NCBI GenBank assembly: GCA_023387985.1
Contig: JAEWHC010000009.1
Coordinates: 1,364,001 to 1,428,000, forward strand
DNA: 64,000 nt
Direction of reading: 5' to 3'
DNA from: Bacteroidota bacterium
GTDB taxonomy: Bacteria; Bacteroidota; Bacteroidia; Chitinophagales; Chitinophagaceae
The position numbers and the translations under genes are program-made. The notes below the pieces were generated by a model that saw only the letters and a list, made by a program, of their open reading frames with translations, did not search any database and had not been told where the DNA came from. Numbering within the stretch: the stretch's first letter is position 1; every line of letters starts with the position of its first letter. Of this stretch, positions 51,340 to 60,075 are shown one piece after another.

Positions 51340-52668
51340 CTATTTCCTTCGTGTGATCTCTTCGATCAGATCAAGAACTCCTTCGCGGCGCAAAATGATA
51401 AAACCGATCCGGTCACTTGAAATTCCTTCCCGGAGTTGATAACTGAAAAGCAACTGGTCATCTTTTACTTCGGTCTCGAAATACCGGAACAAAATATTCG
51501 GATGATCTTTTAGTTGTTCACCAATCTCATAAAGATGCGTTGAAAGTACAAAGAGCGAATCAGGTATTTGCAGGAACCCTTTGATCACCGCGGTACTGCA
51601 TCGCATGGCATCTTCAATGTTGGTGCCTTTAAAAAGCTCGTCAATTAATACAAGCCATTTGCCTCGCTGGCTAATCCTTGTCAAGGTTGCTTTTACCCGC
51701 ATGACTTCATTGAAGAAAAAGCTTTCGCCTTTAAGAATATTGTCCATAACCTGGATATTGGTAACCATACCATCGAAAATGGAGATCCGCATAAATTTTG
51801 CCGGTACGGCCATGCCAAGCTGGGCTAAAAAAACACCCACACCAATCGCCTTGATCAATGTGCTTTTACCAGCCATATTGGCACCGGTGAGGAAAAGGAA
51901 GTTTTTATGATTGTCGAGTTCCAGATCATAACCTACGGCATCCTCAAGTAAAATATGCCAGAGTCCGTGCACTTCAAAAACAGGCGTTTCACTTTCTATA
52001 CATTGCGGAAAAACCAGATGATAATGTTTCATGGCTTTCGCCAGTGACATAAACGCCTCCAGCTTGCCATACAAATTTTGCAGTTCGTAAAAATGACTTT
52101 TGAAATGGTAAAGCAGGAAATGGCCGAAATTGAGTTTATCTTTTGCCGATAGCCTGTTCTTGTCTTTAACAGCCAGCATTTCCACAACCGTGGGCCTGGA
52201 AATTTTTAGTTTCACCTGTTCAAGAATATGCTGAAGTACCGGAGGGTTCTGCGGATGTGAAAAGGTCATTACAATTTTCTCCAGTCCTTTTACCAGGTCA
52301 ATGGCATGGCCGACCGTATAGCGCACCAGCGAGTAGTCGGTGGTGTGGAGCAAGCGGTAGGTTGCGGCATCAAAATAGGAGGGACGGTTGGGTATTCGGT
52401 CAATTTGGCTGAGGTATAATTTATCCATCACCATCAGCGTACCATTGGTGATCTCCGCCGGCCATTCATTTTCTTTTTCCGCCAGGATGGCGATCATTTG
52501 CTGCCGCTGGCGGATGAGTCCGGGATCGCTGACAGGGGTTTTGAGTATATCAAACAAAGACGCCGCACCCTGGTTGGTTTCGGTGAAATTCAATACCGTG
52601 AAAACCGACATCTCCTCCTCGGCGTTAAATATAGAAAGGTCTTTCAGGGTGGTATTGTCTATAACCAT
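51340..52668 (-). CDS. MutS-family ATPase without mismatch-recognition domain
   Basis: This 442-residue protein has the MutS core and clamp (about residues 35-245), then the ABC-type ATPase domain. Walker A is TGANMAGKST (residues 261-270), Walker B is WLVLIDELFKGTN, and the signature region has ESFFFNEVMRV. A switch His sits in VLSTHLYE. It has no N-terminal mismatch-recognition or connector domain, which fits the MutS-like group of Bacteroidota whose role is not clear rather than the repair protein MutS. It begins 9 nt after the dihydroorotase stop, so the two are co-transcribed. No Smr domain is seen at the end. Confidence 0.9.
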   Translation of the reverse strand: MVIDNTTLKDLSIFNAEEEMSVFTVLNFTETNQGAASLFDILKTPVSDPGLIRQRQQMIAILAEKENEWPAEITNGTLMVMDKLYLSQIDRIPNRPSYFDAATYRLLHTTDYSLVRYTVGHAIDLVKGLEKIVMTFSHPQNPPVLQHILEQVKLKISRPTVVEMLAVKDKNRLSAKDKLNFGHFLLYHFKSHFYELQNLYGKLEAFMSLAKAMKHYHLVFPQCIESETPVFEVHGLWHILLEDAVGYDLELDNHKNFLFLTGANMAGKSTLIKAIGVGVFLAQLGMAVPAKFMRISIFDGMVTNIQVMDNILKGESFFFNEVMRVKATLTRISQRGKWLVLIDELFKGTNIEDAMRCSTAVIKGFLQIPDSLFVLSTHLYEIGEQLKDHPNILFRYFETEVKDDQLLFSYQLREGISSDRIGFIILRREGVLDLIEEITRRK

Positions 52669-52677
52669 GTGCTGCGA

Positions 52678-54015
52678 TTAATCCTGTTCAAATTTCAAGC
52701 GTTCGCCGGGGTTAAATTCCATAACCTTTCCGTTTGCATAAACCAGGTAGCCATTTACAAAAGTATGGCTCACATTTGCCGGAAAATCTACGCCTTCCAA
52801 AGGACTCCATCCACATTTGTACAAAATATTTCCGGCACTTACCTTTTGCGCTGCGGAGGGATCGATCAGCACAAGGTCGGCGTGATACCCTTCACGGATA
52901 AAGCCGCGTTCTTTTATCCTGAAAAGGACTGCAGGATTGTGGCACATTTTCCGAACAATTTTTTCAAGACTGATTTTTCCTACGGAATTATAGCTCAGCA
53001 TTAAGGGCAACGCATGTTGAACCAGCGGAAGGCCCGAATGGGCATGGCTGTAAGGAGGTTCTTTTTCACTAAGCAAATGAGGCGCGTGGTCAGTGGCAAT
53101 CACATCAAGGCGGTCATCAAGCAATGCTTTCCATAGCGCGGCTTTGTTTGACGGTGCTTTAATGGCGGGATTGCATTTGATTTTGTATCCAAGTTCCAAG
53201 TAATCATCCGCCGTAAAATGCAAATGATGCACACAAACCTCGGCGGTAATTTTTTTTTGTGCCAGCGGAATCATGTTGGTGAACAATTGCAATTCGCGGG
53301 CCGTACTGATATGAAGAATGTGTAGCCTGCTGTCGTTTTTCATTGCCAGCTGCACCGCCGCAAAACTGCTTTCGAAGCAGGCTTCCTCATCACGGATAAC
53401 GGGGTGGTGCCAGGGGTGTAGTTCCGTATTATCGAGCGATTTTAAATTGCGGGCAATTACTTTTTCGTCTTCGCAATGCGTGGCAATCAACAGCTGTGCA
53501 TCACGAAAAATTTTGTTGAGCGTAAGGTAATTGTCTACGAGCATGTTTCCGGTGCTGCTGCCCATAAAGATCTTTATGCCACAAACCTGGTCTTTTTTGG
53601 CATTGGTTTTCAGCACTTCATCCACATTGTTGTTGGTTACCCCCATAAAAAACGAATAATTGGCCGGGGAGCGCCCCGCAGCAAGCGCATATTTTTCCTC
53701 CAGGATGTCCTGGGTTACGGCATTGGGAAAGGTGTTGGGCATTTCCATGAAACTGGTAACCCCTCCGGCTACAGCTGCGCGGCTTTCAGAATGGATGTCT
53801 GCTTTATGGGTGAGGCCCGGTTCGCGAAAGTGCACCTGGTCATCAATAACCCCCGGAATTAACCATTTTCCGGTTGCATCAATTTCATTTACATTCGCAT
53901 TGGTTTGAATGGCGCCGGCGATTTTTTCAATGCGTCCGTTGCGAATCAGTAAATCGGATTGATAGATTTGCTCTTCATTGATTATGGTTGCATTTTTAAT
54001 CAAATAGTCTTTCAT
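52678..54015 (-). CDS. Dihydroorotase-type amidohydrolase
   Basis: From the ATG at 54015 this is a 445-residue protein of the class I dihydroorotase/allantoinase group, acting in pyrimidine synthesis by closing carbamoyl aspartate. It shows WLIPGVIDDQVHFREPGLTH (about 51-70), GIKIFMGSSTGNM, ATHCEDEKV, HILHISTARE and IATDHAPH. At the place of the usual metal-binding H-x-H motif it reads DDQVHF, so the first His is replaced by Gln (Q60), while H62 and the later ligands remain. I recall the same variant in other Bacteroidota, so it may be clade-typical rather than inactivating. It lies 9 nt upstream of the MutS-like gene. Confidence 0.88.
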   Translation of the reverse strand: MKDYLIKNATIINEEQIYQSDLLIRNGRIEKIAGAIQTNANVNEIDATGKWLIPGVIDDQVHFREPGLTHKADIHSESRAAVAGGVTSFMEMPNTFPNAVTQDILEEKYALAAGRSPANYSFFMGVTNNNVDEVLKTNAKKDQVCGIKIFMGSSTGNMLVDNYLTLNKIFRDAQLLIATHCEDEKVIARNLKSLDNTELHPWHHPVIRDEEACFESSFAAVQLAMKNDSRLHILHISTARELQLFTNMIPLAQKKITAEVCVHHLHFTADDYLELGYKIKCNPAIKAPSNKAALWKALLDDRLDVIATDHAPHLLSEKEPPYSHAHSGLPLVQHALPLMLSYNSVGKISLEKIVRKMCHNPAVLFRIKERGFIREGYHADLVLIDPSAAQKVSAGNILYKCGWSPLEGVDFPANVSHTFVNGYLVYANGKVMEFNPGERLKFEQD

Positions 54016-54041
54016 AACCGGGATCACACGAAATATATTTT

Positions 54042-55694
54042 ATGCAAAAAAAATGTTCTTTAATTATATGCGCCTTGTTTTCAATCTGCTTTTGTTCTGA
54101 AGCCTGGACGCAGTCGCAAGGTACGCAATTTTATCCCTGGAGTAGTGCTAACCGGTTGGCTAACCGGATGGAAATTAAAACAGCGGACAATTTTTTAACC
54201 CTGAGTGGTTCTTCGCAAAGATATCAGCGTAGCGTTCTCGAACTGGCGGATTCCATTATGCGATCTGGTGGTGGTCAAAATGAATTTACCGCAGTGGATA
54301 TTGCGCTGATGCAAAGAATGCTTAACCGCTTTGGTAAAGACCATGCCGGCGATGGCAGAAAGGGTTTTGCAAGCCGGGGAATGATGAAATCGGAAAACGA
54401 TGGATTCCGCTTTGAGCTCAACCCGGTTTTGGGTCTTCAGTTCGGTTCAGAAAAAACGGATGATGGAAGTGAAAGCGTGTTTTTCCAGAGTGCTGGAGCT
54501 ACCGCAAGCGGCGAACTGAACGGAAAATTTTCCTTCCAGGTTTTTGGTGCGGGAATCCGTGAGAAAGTCCCTCAATCCATTCAGCAATATTTTATTGATC
54601 ACCGCGTAATTCCGGGAGCGGGAGATGTAAATTACAAGGACAAAGTTGCTTCCTATTTTGATTTCAGGGGAAATGTCGCGGCACAGATCACGCCTTATAT
54701 TCGTGCAGAATTTGGCTATGGCAGGCATTTCCTGGGCAATGGATACCGGAGCCTTTATTTAAGCGATTTTTCGCCTTCACAATTATATGGTAAACTGGAT
54801 ACCCGCATATGGAGACTGAATTACACCAACTATTTTTCCAGGCTTGCTCCATCCTACAATCCGGATCAAAACAAGCGTTTCGACAATAAATATTCGGTGA
54901 TGCATCGTTTGAGTATGAACGTCCTGCCCTGGCTGCAATTCGGCATTTTTGAAAGCATCATTTTTTCCCGCGGTGGCGGATACGATCTCAGCTATTTGCA
55001 GCCCGTTATCTTTTTGCGCAGTATTGAGCAACAAAACGGCAGCCCGGATAATGCCAATCTCGGAGGAGATTTTAAAATCACCATTCAGAAGCAGGCACAA
55101 ATTTATGGTACGTTGTTGCTTGACGAATTCCTGAAAGATGAAGTTTTTGGCGGCAGGCAGTGGTGGGGCAATAAACAAGGCATACAGCTTGGCGGCAAAT
55201 GGGTGGATGCTTTTGGCCTTCCCAATTTTGACCTCCAGGCAGAGGTAAATAACGTAAGGCCATTTATGTACCAGTTCCGTTCACCTTTGGGCGCTTATAC
55301 GCACTACCATCAGCCGCTTGCGCATCCACTGGGAGCCAATTTTCGTGAATTTGTAGGTATCCTGAATTACCGGCCGCATAAAAACTGGAACGTTTTTGCA
55401 AGGATCAATTACTGGAACCAGGGAACGGACAGCCTATCGCTTAATTTCGGCCTCGATCCCAATGTCAGTTACAACAGCCGGATTCGTCAGCACCATTACC
55501 CTATGTTTGCCGGCGGCAAGCAAACCGGAGTGAACGGAGCCCTTACCATTAGTTATGAGCCATTCCAGGATGCCATGATTGACCTGAGCGTGGCGGGCCG
55601 TCGGAATGAACCAGTTGGTGTAACTGCATCGAACAGCATGATGGTTTCACTTGGTCTGCGTCTGAATATGTACCGCAGAGATTTTGATTTTTAA
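54042..55694 (+). CDS. RemB/Wzi-like outer-membrane protein, first of a tandem pair
   Basis: This 550-residue exported protein has a signal peptide (MQKKCSLIICALFSICFCSEAWTQ). It resembles the gliding-motility RemB and capsule-assembly Wzi barrels: TPYIRAEFGYGRHFLGNGYRSLYLSDFSPSQLYGKL-type residues around 220-255, FESIIFSRGGGYDLSYLQPVIFLRS, and LAHPLGANFREFVGILNYRP. It ends LNMYRRDFDF, with a terminal aromatic. The following gene is a clear paralogue with the same landmarks and starts immediately after its stop codon. The role in exopolysaccharide attachment or motility is inferred by family, not by neighbours. It is divergent from the dihydroorotase gene. Confidence 0.85.
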   Translation: MQKKCSLIICALFSICFCSEAWTQSQGTQFYPWSSANRLANRMEIKTADNFLTLSGSSQRYQRSVLELADSIMRSGGGQNEFTAVDIALMQRMLNRFGKDHAGDGRKGFASRGMMKSENDGFRFELNPVLGLQFGSEKTDDGSESVFFQSAGATASGELNGKFSFQVFGAGIREKVPQSIQQYFIDHRVIPGAGDVNYKDKVASYFDFRGNVAAQITPYIRAEFGYGRHFLGNGYRSLYLSDFSPSQLYGKLDTRIWRLNYTNYFSRLAPSYNPDQNKRFDNKYSVMHRLSMNVLPWLQFGIFESIIFSRGGGYDLSYLQPVIFLRSIEQQNGSPDNANLGGDFKITIQKQAQIYGTLLLDEFLKDEVFGGRQWWGNKQGIQLGGKWVDAFGLPNFDLQAEVNNVRPFMYQFRSPLGAYTHYHQPLAHPLGANFREFVGILNYRPHKNWNVFARINYWNQGTDSLSLNFGLDPNVSYNSRIRQHHYPMFAGGKQTGVNGALTISYEPFQDAMIDLSVAGRRNEPVGVTASNSMMVSLGLRLNMYRRDFDF

Positions 55695-57404
55695 ATGAAA
55701 ACAAGACAACGAATGAAAAAATTATTTGCTGGTACAGCTTTCATTTTCGCACTAATCACCATAATTTCTGCGGATGCCCAGACCACGCAATATACCTGGG
55801 GCGATAAAAGCTACATTATGCTGGAAAGGCTTGAGATTAAAGCGCAAACCGAACAGCGATTCAATACAAACCTGGTACGCCAGTTTGAACGGAAGAAAAA
55901 CACCGAAGCGGCTGATTCAATCTGGCAATTGGTTCAAAACCGCAGGTTAGGGTTTGAGCTCACTGAGGTTGACCAATATTATCTTGAACGCCTGATCGCC
56001 AGCAGTGCAGAATATTCGAAGTTGGTGGATGGACCGGCTTCACTCAAAAGCAGCAAGCCGGTTGCCAGGCATTTTTGGCCCACGCCGGGCAATTTTATTG
56101 AGGTAAATACTGAAGATTTTTACCTTTCAATCAATCCGGCTTTAAGCCAGCAGCAAAGCTTGGAAAATGATTTTGACAGCCGGGTTTATGTAAACAGCAA
56201 AGGGATGAATGCCCGTGGCCTGATAGCCAATAAGATCGGCTTCAAAATGTTTGTTACCGACAACCAGGAACAGGGGCCCTCTCAATTCAGGGAATTCGTA
56301 CAGCAACACCGGGCAGTGCCGGGCGCAGGATTCTGGAAAACCTTTAAAAACAACAAGGGGGTGGATTATATTGATGCCCGGGGAAGTGTGGATTTCAACA
56401 TTACGCCTTTCATCAACACCTCTTTTGGATTTGATCAGCATTTTATTGGGGATGGATACCGCAGTATGTTCCGGTCCGATTTTTCGCCGGCTGCTTTATA
56501 TCTTAGTTTACATACCCGTATTGGCAAACTGGATTATTATAACCTTTTCAATGAGCTTGTATCTTTTCCGGTAAACAGGGGAGATGTGCTTTTCAATAAG
56601 AAATATATGGCCACACATCATCTCAGTTATATGGTGAAGCCCTGGTTGAGAATAGGCATTTTTGAAAGTATGGTTTTTGCGAAGCCGAACAAATTTGACA
56701 TTACATACCTTAACCCCATCATATTGGCCAACACCGCATTTCGCAGAAAAGGCGGGGAAAACAATGCCAGTCTGGGAATGGATTTTAAAGCCAACTTTCC
56801 GTATAATTTCCAGGTTTACGGACAATACCTTTTAGATAACCTGGATGGAAATTCCGCTGGAAAAAACGGATGGAATAACAACAATTCCTGGCAGTTGGGG
56901 GGCAAAGTAATTGACCTGTTTACCATAGAGGATCTTGATGCACAAGTGGAAGTGAACCAGGTGAGGCCCTTTACTTATGCCAGGCCCGATTCGGTTTCAC
57001 AATTTACCAGCTATCTGCAACCGCTGGCGCATCCTTTGGGAGCCAATTTTAAAGAATACATTGGCATTTTGCGGTACCGGCCTTTTCCAAAATGGCTTGC
57101 TCAGGCAAAACTGATTTGGTGGAAACAAGGGGTGGATAGCGAAGATCGTGTAGTGGGAAGTAACCCGAACAAACTTACCGTCGAACGCAACGGTGATACC
57201 GGTTTCGAACTCTACACCGGTGAACCGCTCAAGGTACTGAATGCAAGCGGGTTGATCTCCTATGAAATCAGGGAGAACCTGTTTCTGGAAGGAATGGGAA
57301 TGCTCAGGTTGCAGAAAAAAGGAAACCCGGAGGTAAAAAAGAATACAATAATGGCCACGGCAGGCATAAGATGGAATATGTTCCGAAGGTCTTATGAATA
57401 TTAA
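55695..57404 (+). CDS. RemB/Wzi-like outer-membrane protein, second of a tandem pair
   Basis: The 569-residue protein begins with the ATG that directly follows the TAA of the preceding gene (zero gap). A further in-frame Met seven codons on would make a shorter signal peptide. Landmarks parallel the first copy: FDQHFIGDGYRSMFRSDFSPAALYLSLH, FESMVFAKPNKFDITYLNPIIL, ASLGMDFKANF, and LAHPLGANFKEYIGILRYRP, ending WNMFRRSYEY. The two proteins share these motifs but differ clearly elsewhere, so this is an old duplication. The gene ends with no obvious terminator before plsX. Confidence 0.85.
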   Translation: MKTRQRMKKLFAGTAFIFALITIISADAQTTQYTWGDKSYIMLERLEIKAQTEQRFNTNLVRQFERKKNTEAADSIWQLVQNRRLGFELTEVDQYYLERLIASSAEYSKLVDGPASLKSSKPVARHFWPTPGNFIEVNTEDFYLSINPALSQQQSLENDFDSRVYVNSKGMNARGLIANKIGFKMFVTDNQEQGPSQFREFVQQHRAVPGAGFWKTFKNNKGVDYIDARGSVDFNITPFINTSFGFDQHFIGDGYRSMFRSDFSPAALYLSLHTRIGKLDYYNLFNELVSFPVNRGDVLFNKKYMATHHLSYMVKPWLRIGIFESMVFAKPNKFDITYLNPIILANTAFRRKGGENNASLGMDFKANFPYNFQVYGQYLLDNLDGNSAGKNGWNNNNSWQLGGKVIDLFTIEDLDAQVEVNQVRPFTYARPDSVSQFTSYLQPLAHPLGANFKEYIGILRYRPFPKWLAQAKLIWWKQGVDSEDRVVGSNPNKLTVERNGDTGFELYTGEPLKVLNASGLISYEIRENLFLEGMGMLRLQKKGNPEVKKNTIMATAGIRWNMFRRSYEY

Positions 57405-57450
57405 AGGAGCAGCCTTCTGCAGGTTTGAACCGCCCGGAAAATTTTATTCT

Positions 57451-58392
57451 TTATAATTTTTCGGAGATCTTCCCGATTAACCCGGTTTCGATGATCCGGA
57501 CAGCCTCAACAATCATATTGCAATAGGCTTCCTGCCTGGAAACGCCATGGGCGATAAGTACCGGTTTTTCCACGCCGAGGATTGGGGTGCCCCCGTATTC
57601 TTCAAAATCGAACCTCCTCAGGTAATCGTGGTTAATTCCCTGGCTGTTCATCACCGGATGCAGGCTCTCCAGCAATTTGAGCAGGATATTGCCGGTAAAT
57701 CCATCGCAAACAATTACATCAACCGTGTCTTTCAAAACGTCGCGGCCTTCCACATTCCCGTAGAAATTGATTTTGGTATTGGCCTTCAGCAGGGGATAAC
57801 TTTCCCTGGCGAGCAAATCGCCCTTTCCTTCTTCTTCTCCTATATTCAGCAGTCCCACTTTAGGATTTTCGATGCCCAGGATCTCTTTTGCATACAATGA
57901 TCCGATTACGGCAAACTGGTTAATATTTTCTGGTTTGCAATCACTGTGAATGCCTACATCAAGCAGGAACCCGGTTTTGCCTCCCGGGCGTGGTAGTACG
58001 GTGCCGATGGTAGGGCGGATAACATGAGGAGACGTTTTGAGGGTAAACATGGCGCCGGCCATCATCGCTCCAGTATTGCCGGCACTGGCAAAAGCATCAG
58101 CCATACCGGTAGCAAGCAGGTAAAAACCTTTGGAAATGCTGCTGTCGGGTTTGCTTTTAAGCGCTTTGGCAGGGCTTTCGTTATAGCCGATCTTTTCAGA
58201 ACAATGGATGACCTCAAATTGTGCATCCTCCAGCTCCGGAAATTCGGGGAGCAAAGTGCGAATCTCCGCTTCATTGCCAAGCATCAGGATTTTGGCCTGG
58301 CTGCCGGAATTTTCCTGGTAATATTGTTGAATGCCCGCAAGCACTTCACGTGGCGCGTAGTCACCTCCCATTAAATCCAATGCAATATTCAT
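57451..58392 (-). CDS. plsX: Phosphate acyltransferase PlsX
   Basis: PlsX makes acyl-phosphate from acyl-ACP, the donor for PlsY. From the ATG at 58392 (MNIALDLMGGDYAPREVLAGI) it has 313 residues, close to the usual length; the open frame from 58422 adds ten non-conserved residues. Conserved features are IALDLMGGDYAP, ALKSKPDSSISKGFYLLATGMADAF, ASAGNTGAMMAGAMFTL, LLDVGIHSDCKPENINQFA-type residues, VGLLNIGEEEGKG, and VDVIVCDGFTGNILLKL. It completes the yceD-rpmF-plsX cluster widely conserved in bacteria. Confidence 0.97.
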   Translation of the reverse strand: MNIALDLMGGDYAPREVLAGIQQYYQENSGSQAKILMLGNEAEIRTLLPEFPELEDAQFEVIHCSEKIGYNESPAKALKSKPDSSISKGFYLLATGMADAFASAGNTGAMMAGAMFTLKTSPHVIRPTIGTVLPRPGGKTGFLLDVGIHSDCKPENINQFAVIGSLYAKEILGIENPKVGLLNIGEEEGKGDLLARESYPLLKANTKINFYGNVEGRDVLKDTVDVIVCDGFTGNILLKLLESLHPVMNSQGINHDYLRRFDFEEYGGTPILGVEKPVLIAHGVSRQEAYCNMIVEAVRIIETGLIGKISEKL

Positions 58393-58467
58393 CTGAAATC
58401 TAAGGTAATAAAAAGGTGACACCTCTCAATGAAAAGGGTCACCAACAAGCAGTCCGGTTAAAATATT

Positions 58468-58662
58468 TTATTTCTTGATCGGAGAGTTTTCCGCTAAAAC
58501 CTGGCCACGGTAGTACAATTTACCTTCGCTTACATGGGCGCGGTGGCGAACATGGGTTTCACCTGTAGTGCTGTCAACGCTAAGGGTAGTAGGCAAAGCT
58601 TTATAATGCGTACGGCGTTTTGCGCTGCGTTGCTGGCTATGGCGTCTTTTAGGATTTGGCAT
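58468..58662 (-). CDS. rpmF: 50S ribosomal protein L32
   Basis: L32 is a small protein of the large ribosomal subunit. The 64-residue protein begins MPNPKRRHSQQRSAKRRTHY, the classic start of the family. It lacks the Cys pairs of zinc-binding L32, so it belongs to the Cys-free type. It lies between the YceD-like gene (22 nt away) and plsX, the usual gene order. Mature size and basic charge fit. Confidence 0.97.
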   Translation of the reverse strand: MPNPKRRHSQQRSAKRRTHYKALPTTLSVDSTTGETHVRHRAHVSEGKLYYRGQVLAENSPIKK

Positions 58663-58684
58663 ATTGGTATAATTTAATGGTCAA

Positions 58685-59230
58685 TTAATTGTTATCGGTT
58701 TTTTTGAATTTTTCAAGGTCTTTCCAGATCGCATGCCCCTGGTTTTCGCCCGGTTTCATTTCTTCCAGTTTCTTTAGAACTTCCATATTGCAATGTGGCC
58801 CGCCAATTTCTTTTTCAGAACACATTTTAGTCATCGGCAGGCTCAGGTTTATGAATTCATAGATCCAGTCTGCAACATGCAAATGGGTTTCATTGCGATG
58901 AATGTAATAGATATCCGGGTCTTCTTCCTGCTCGTTCATCTCATCCGGGTTGTCCACCATCTTCACAATCAGGTTGAACTCGTCCCATAACGATAGCGGA
59001 AGATTGTTGCCACAACGATCGCAAATCACCTCCACTTGACCGCCAATTTCAAATTTCAGTTGAAAAAAGCCCGTCTTCTTGTCGAGGGTCAGCCTGACGG
59101 TAGCATCCGCATGCTGAAAATCCTGTTCATCGTACTCCTTAAAGAACTTGTCGGTTATTTGGTACTCATAAACATGTGCGCCGGGCTTCAATCCTACAAA
59201 AGCAATATCAAATTCCCTATGTCCATTCAT
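58685..59230 (-). CDS. YceD/DUF177-family protein
   Basis: The 181-residue protein is a member of the YceD (DUF177) family, needed in some bacteria for 23S rRNA accumulation. It contains the Cys pair VEVICDRCGNNLPLSL (about residues 69-84), then FNLIVKMVDN and the second motif DWIYEFINLSLPMTKMCSEKEIGG, ending GHAIWKDLEKFKKTDNN. Its Cys residues could bind zinc. It is the first gene of the yceD-rpmF-plsX operon and has a good promoter 22 nt upstream. The gene name yceD is used only as a family label. Confidence 0.9.
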   Translation of the reverse strand: MNGHREFDIAFVGLKPGAHVYEYQITDKFFKEYDEQDFQHADATVRLTLDKKTGFFQLKFEIGGQVEVICDRCGNNLPLSLWDEFNLIVKMVDNPDEMNEQEEDPDIYYIHRNETHLHVADWIYEFINLSLPMTKMCSEKEIGGPHCNMEVLKKLEEMKPGENQGHAIWKDLEKFKKTDNN

Positions 59231-59251
59231 ACCCCTTCCAAATTAGGTTTG

Positions 59252-59282
59252 CAAAGGTAGTATAATTTAAATTACACTGAAA
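59252..59282 (-). promoter_or_regulatory. Promoter of the yceD-rpmF-plsX operon
   Basis: On the minus strand TTTC (59279-59282) and TACCTTTG (59252-59259) are separated by exactly 19 nt, matching the phylum's -33 TTTG / -7 TAnnTTTG promoter with one base off in the -33 box. The ATG is 21 nt downstream of the -7 element. Confidence 0.6.
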
Positions 59283-59430
59283 TTTTATATCAGTATCGTA
59301 GTTGAAATCTATGGATTTTTACAAATTTTATCAATTTGGCGGGCAAATCTAATACATTTTGAATGTTTTAGGAGTTGATTGGCTTTCTTTACCATCCCAT
59401 CAAACTTTTAAAACGTAGATGTATGTGAAG

Positions 59431-59982
59431 ATGAAAACCATGAAAATTATTGTCACCGGCATTTTTCTGCTCTTCTTTGGCCTTCCGGTGCAGACGGAAG
59501 CACAGATACTGGAAATGCGGAGCCCCGAAGTTCCTGAGATTCACCTGCCATCAGTCTCGGGGGATTCCATTAGCCTGAACAGTTTAAGGGGCAAAGTGGT
59601 GTTGCTCGATTTCTGGGCAAGTTGGTGCGGTCCATGCCGGTACAAAAACAAAACGGTTTTCCGCCAGGTATACAATAAATATAAAGGCCCGGCATTTGAA
59701 ATGCTGGCCGTTTCAGTAGATACGGATAAAAAGGCCTGGGAAAAGGCGATTCAGAAAGACAAGGCGGACTGGTTGCAGGTCATCGATCCCGGAAATTTCA
59801 ATTCTCCAACAGCCCGGCAGTGGCAAATCCTTTATTTGCCATCGACTTTCCTTATCGATAAAAATGGACAAATTGTGGCGGTCGACCCATCGCAACAAGA
59901 CCTTGAACGGCTCATTCCGGTGCTTCAACTGGAAAGCTACCAACCCATTAAGGGAAAGCAAATTCTCGAAATAGAAATGTAA
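59431..59982 (+). CDS. Exported TlpA-like thioredoxin-fold protein
   Basis: With the ATG at 59431 (MKTMKIIVTGIFLLFFGLPV) the protein has 183 residues and a signal peptide ending near TEAQ. The thioredoxin active site WCGPC lies at C66 and C69, in DFWASWCGPC, with the cis-Pro region YLPSTFLIDKNGQIV. TlpA/ResA-type proteins reduce disulfides in the periplasm, for example in cytochrome c or metalloprotein maturation. It is followed by a gene for a CxxC metal-binding protein and stands in front of a metal-export pump, suggesting a shared role in metal or redox homeostasis. Confidence 0.9.
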   Translation: MKTMKIIVTGIFLLFFGLPVQTEAQILEMRSPEVPEIHLPSVSGDSISLNSLRGKVVLLDFWASWCGPCRYKNKTVFRQVYNKYKGPAFEMLAVSVDTDKKAWEKAIQKDKADWLQVIDPGNFNSPTARQWQILYLPSTFLIDKNGQIVAVDPSQQDLERLIPVLQLESYQPIKGKQILEIEM

Positions 59983-60075
59983 ACAGATTAAATGCTTTAT
60001 AAAACTGAATTGTTGCCGGGCGCAATCAGATAAACTGATTAATTTTGCCCTGCTGAAAAGAAAAACCAATAAAAT

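Noticed and set aside
59335..59361. Possible promoter TTTG ... TACATTTTG upstream of the TlpA-like gene
   Set aside because: Spacing is only 14 nt and the -7 box has an extra T, so it falls outside the usual range.
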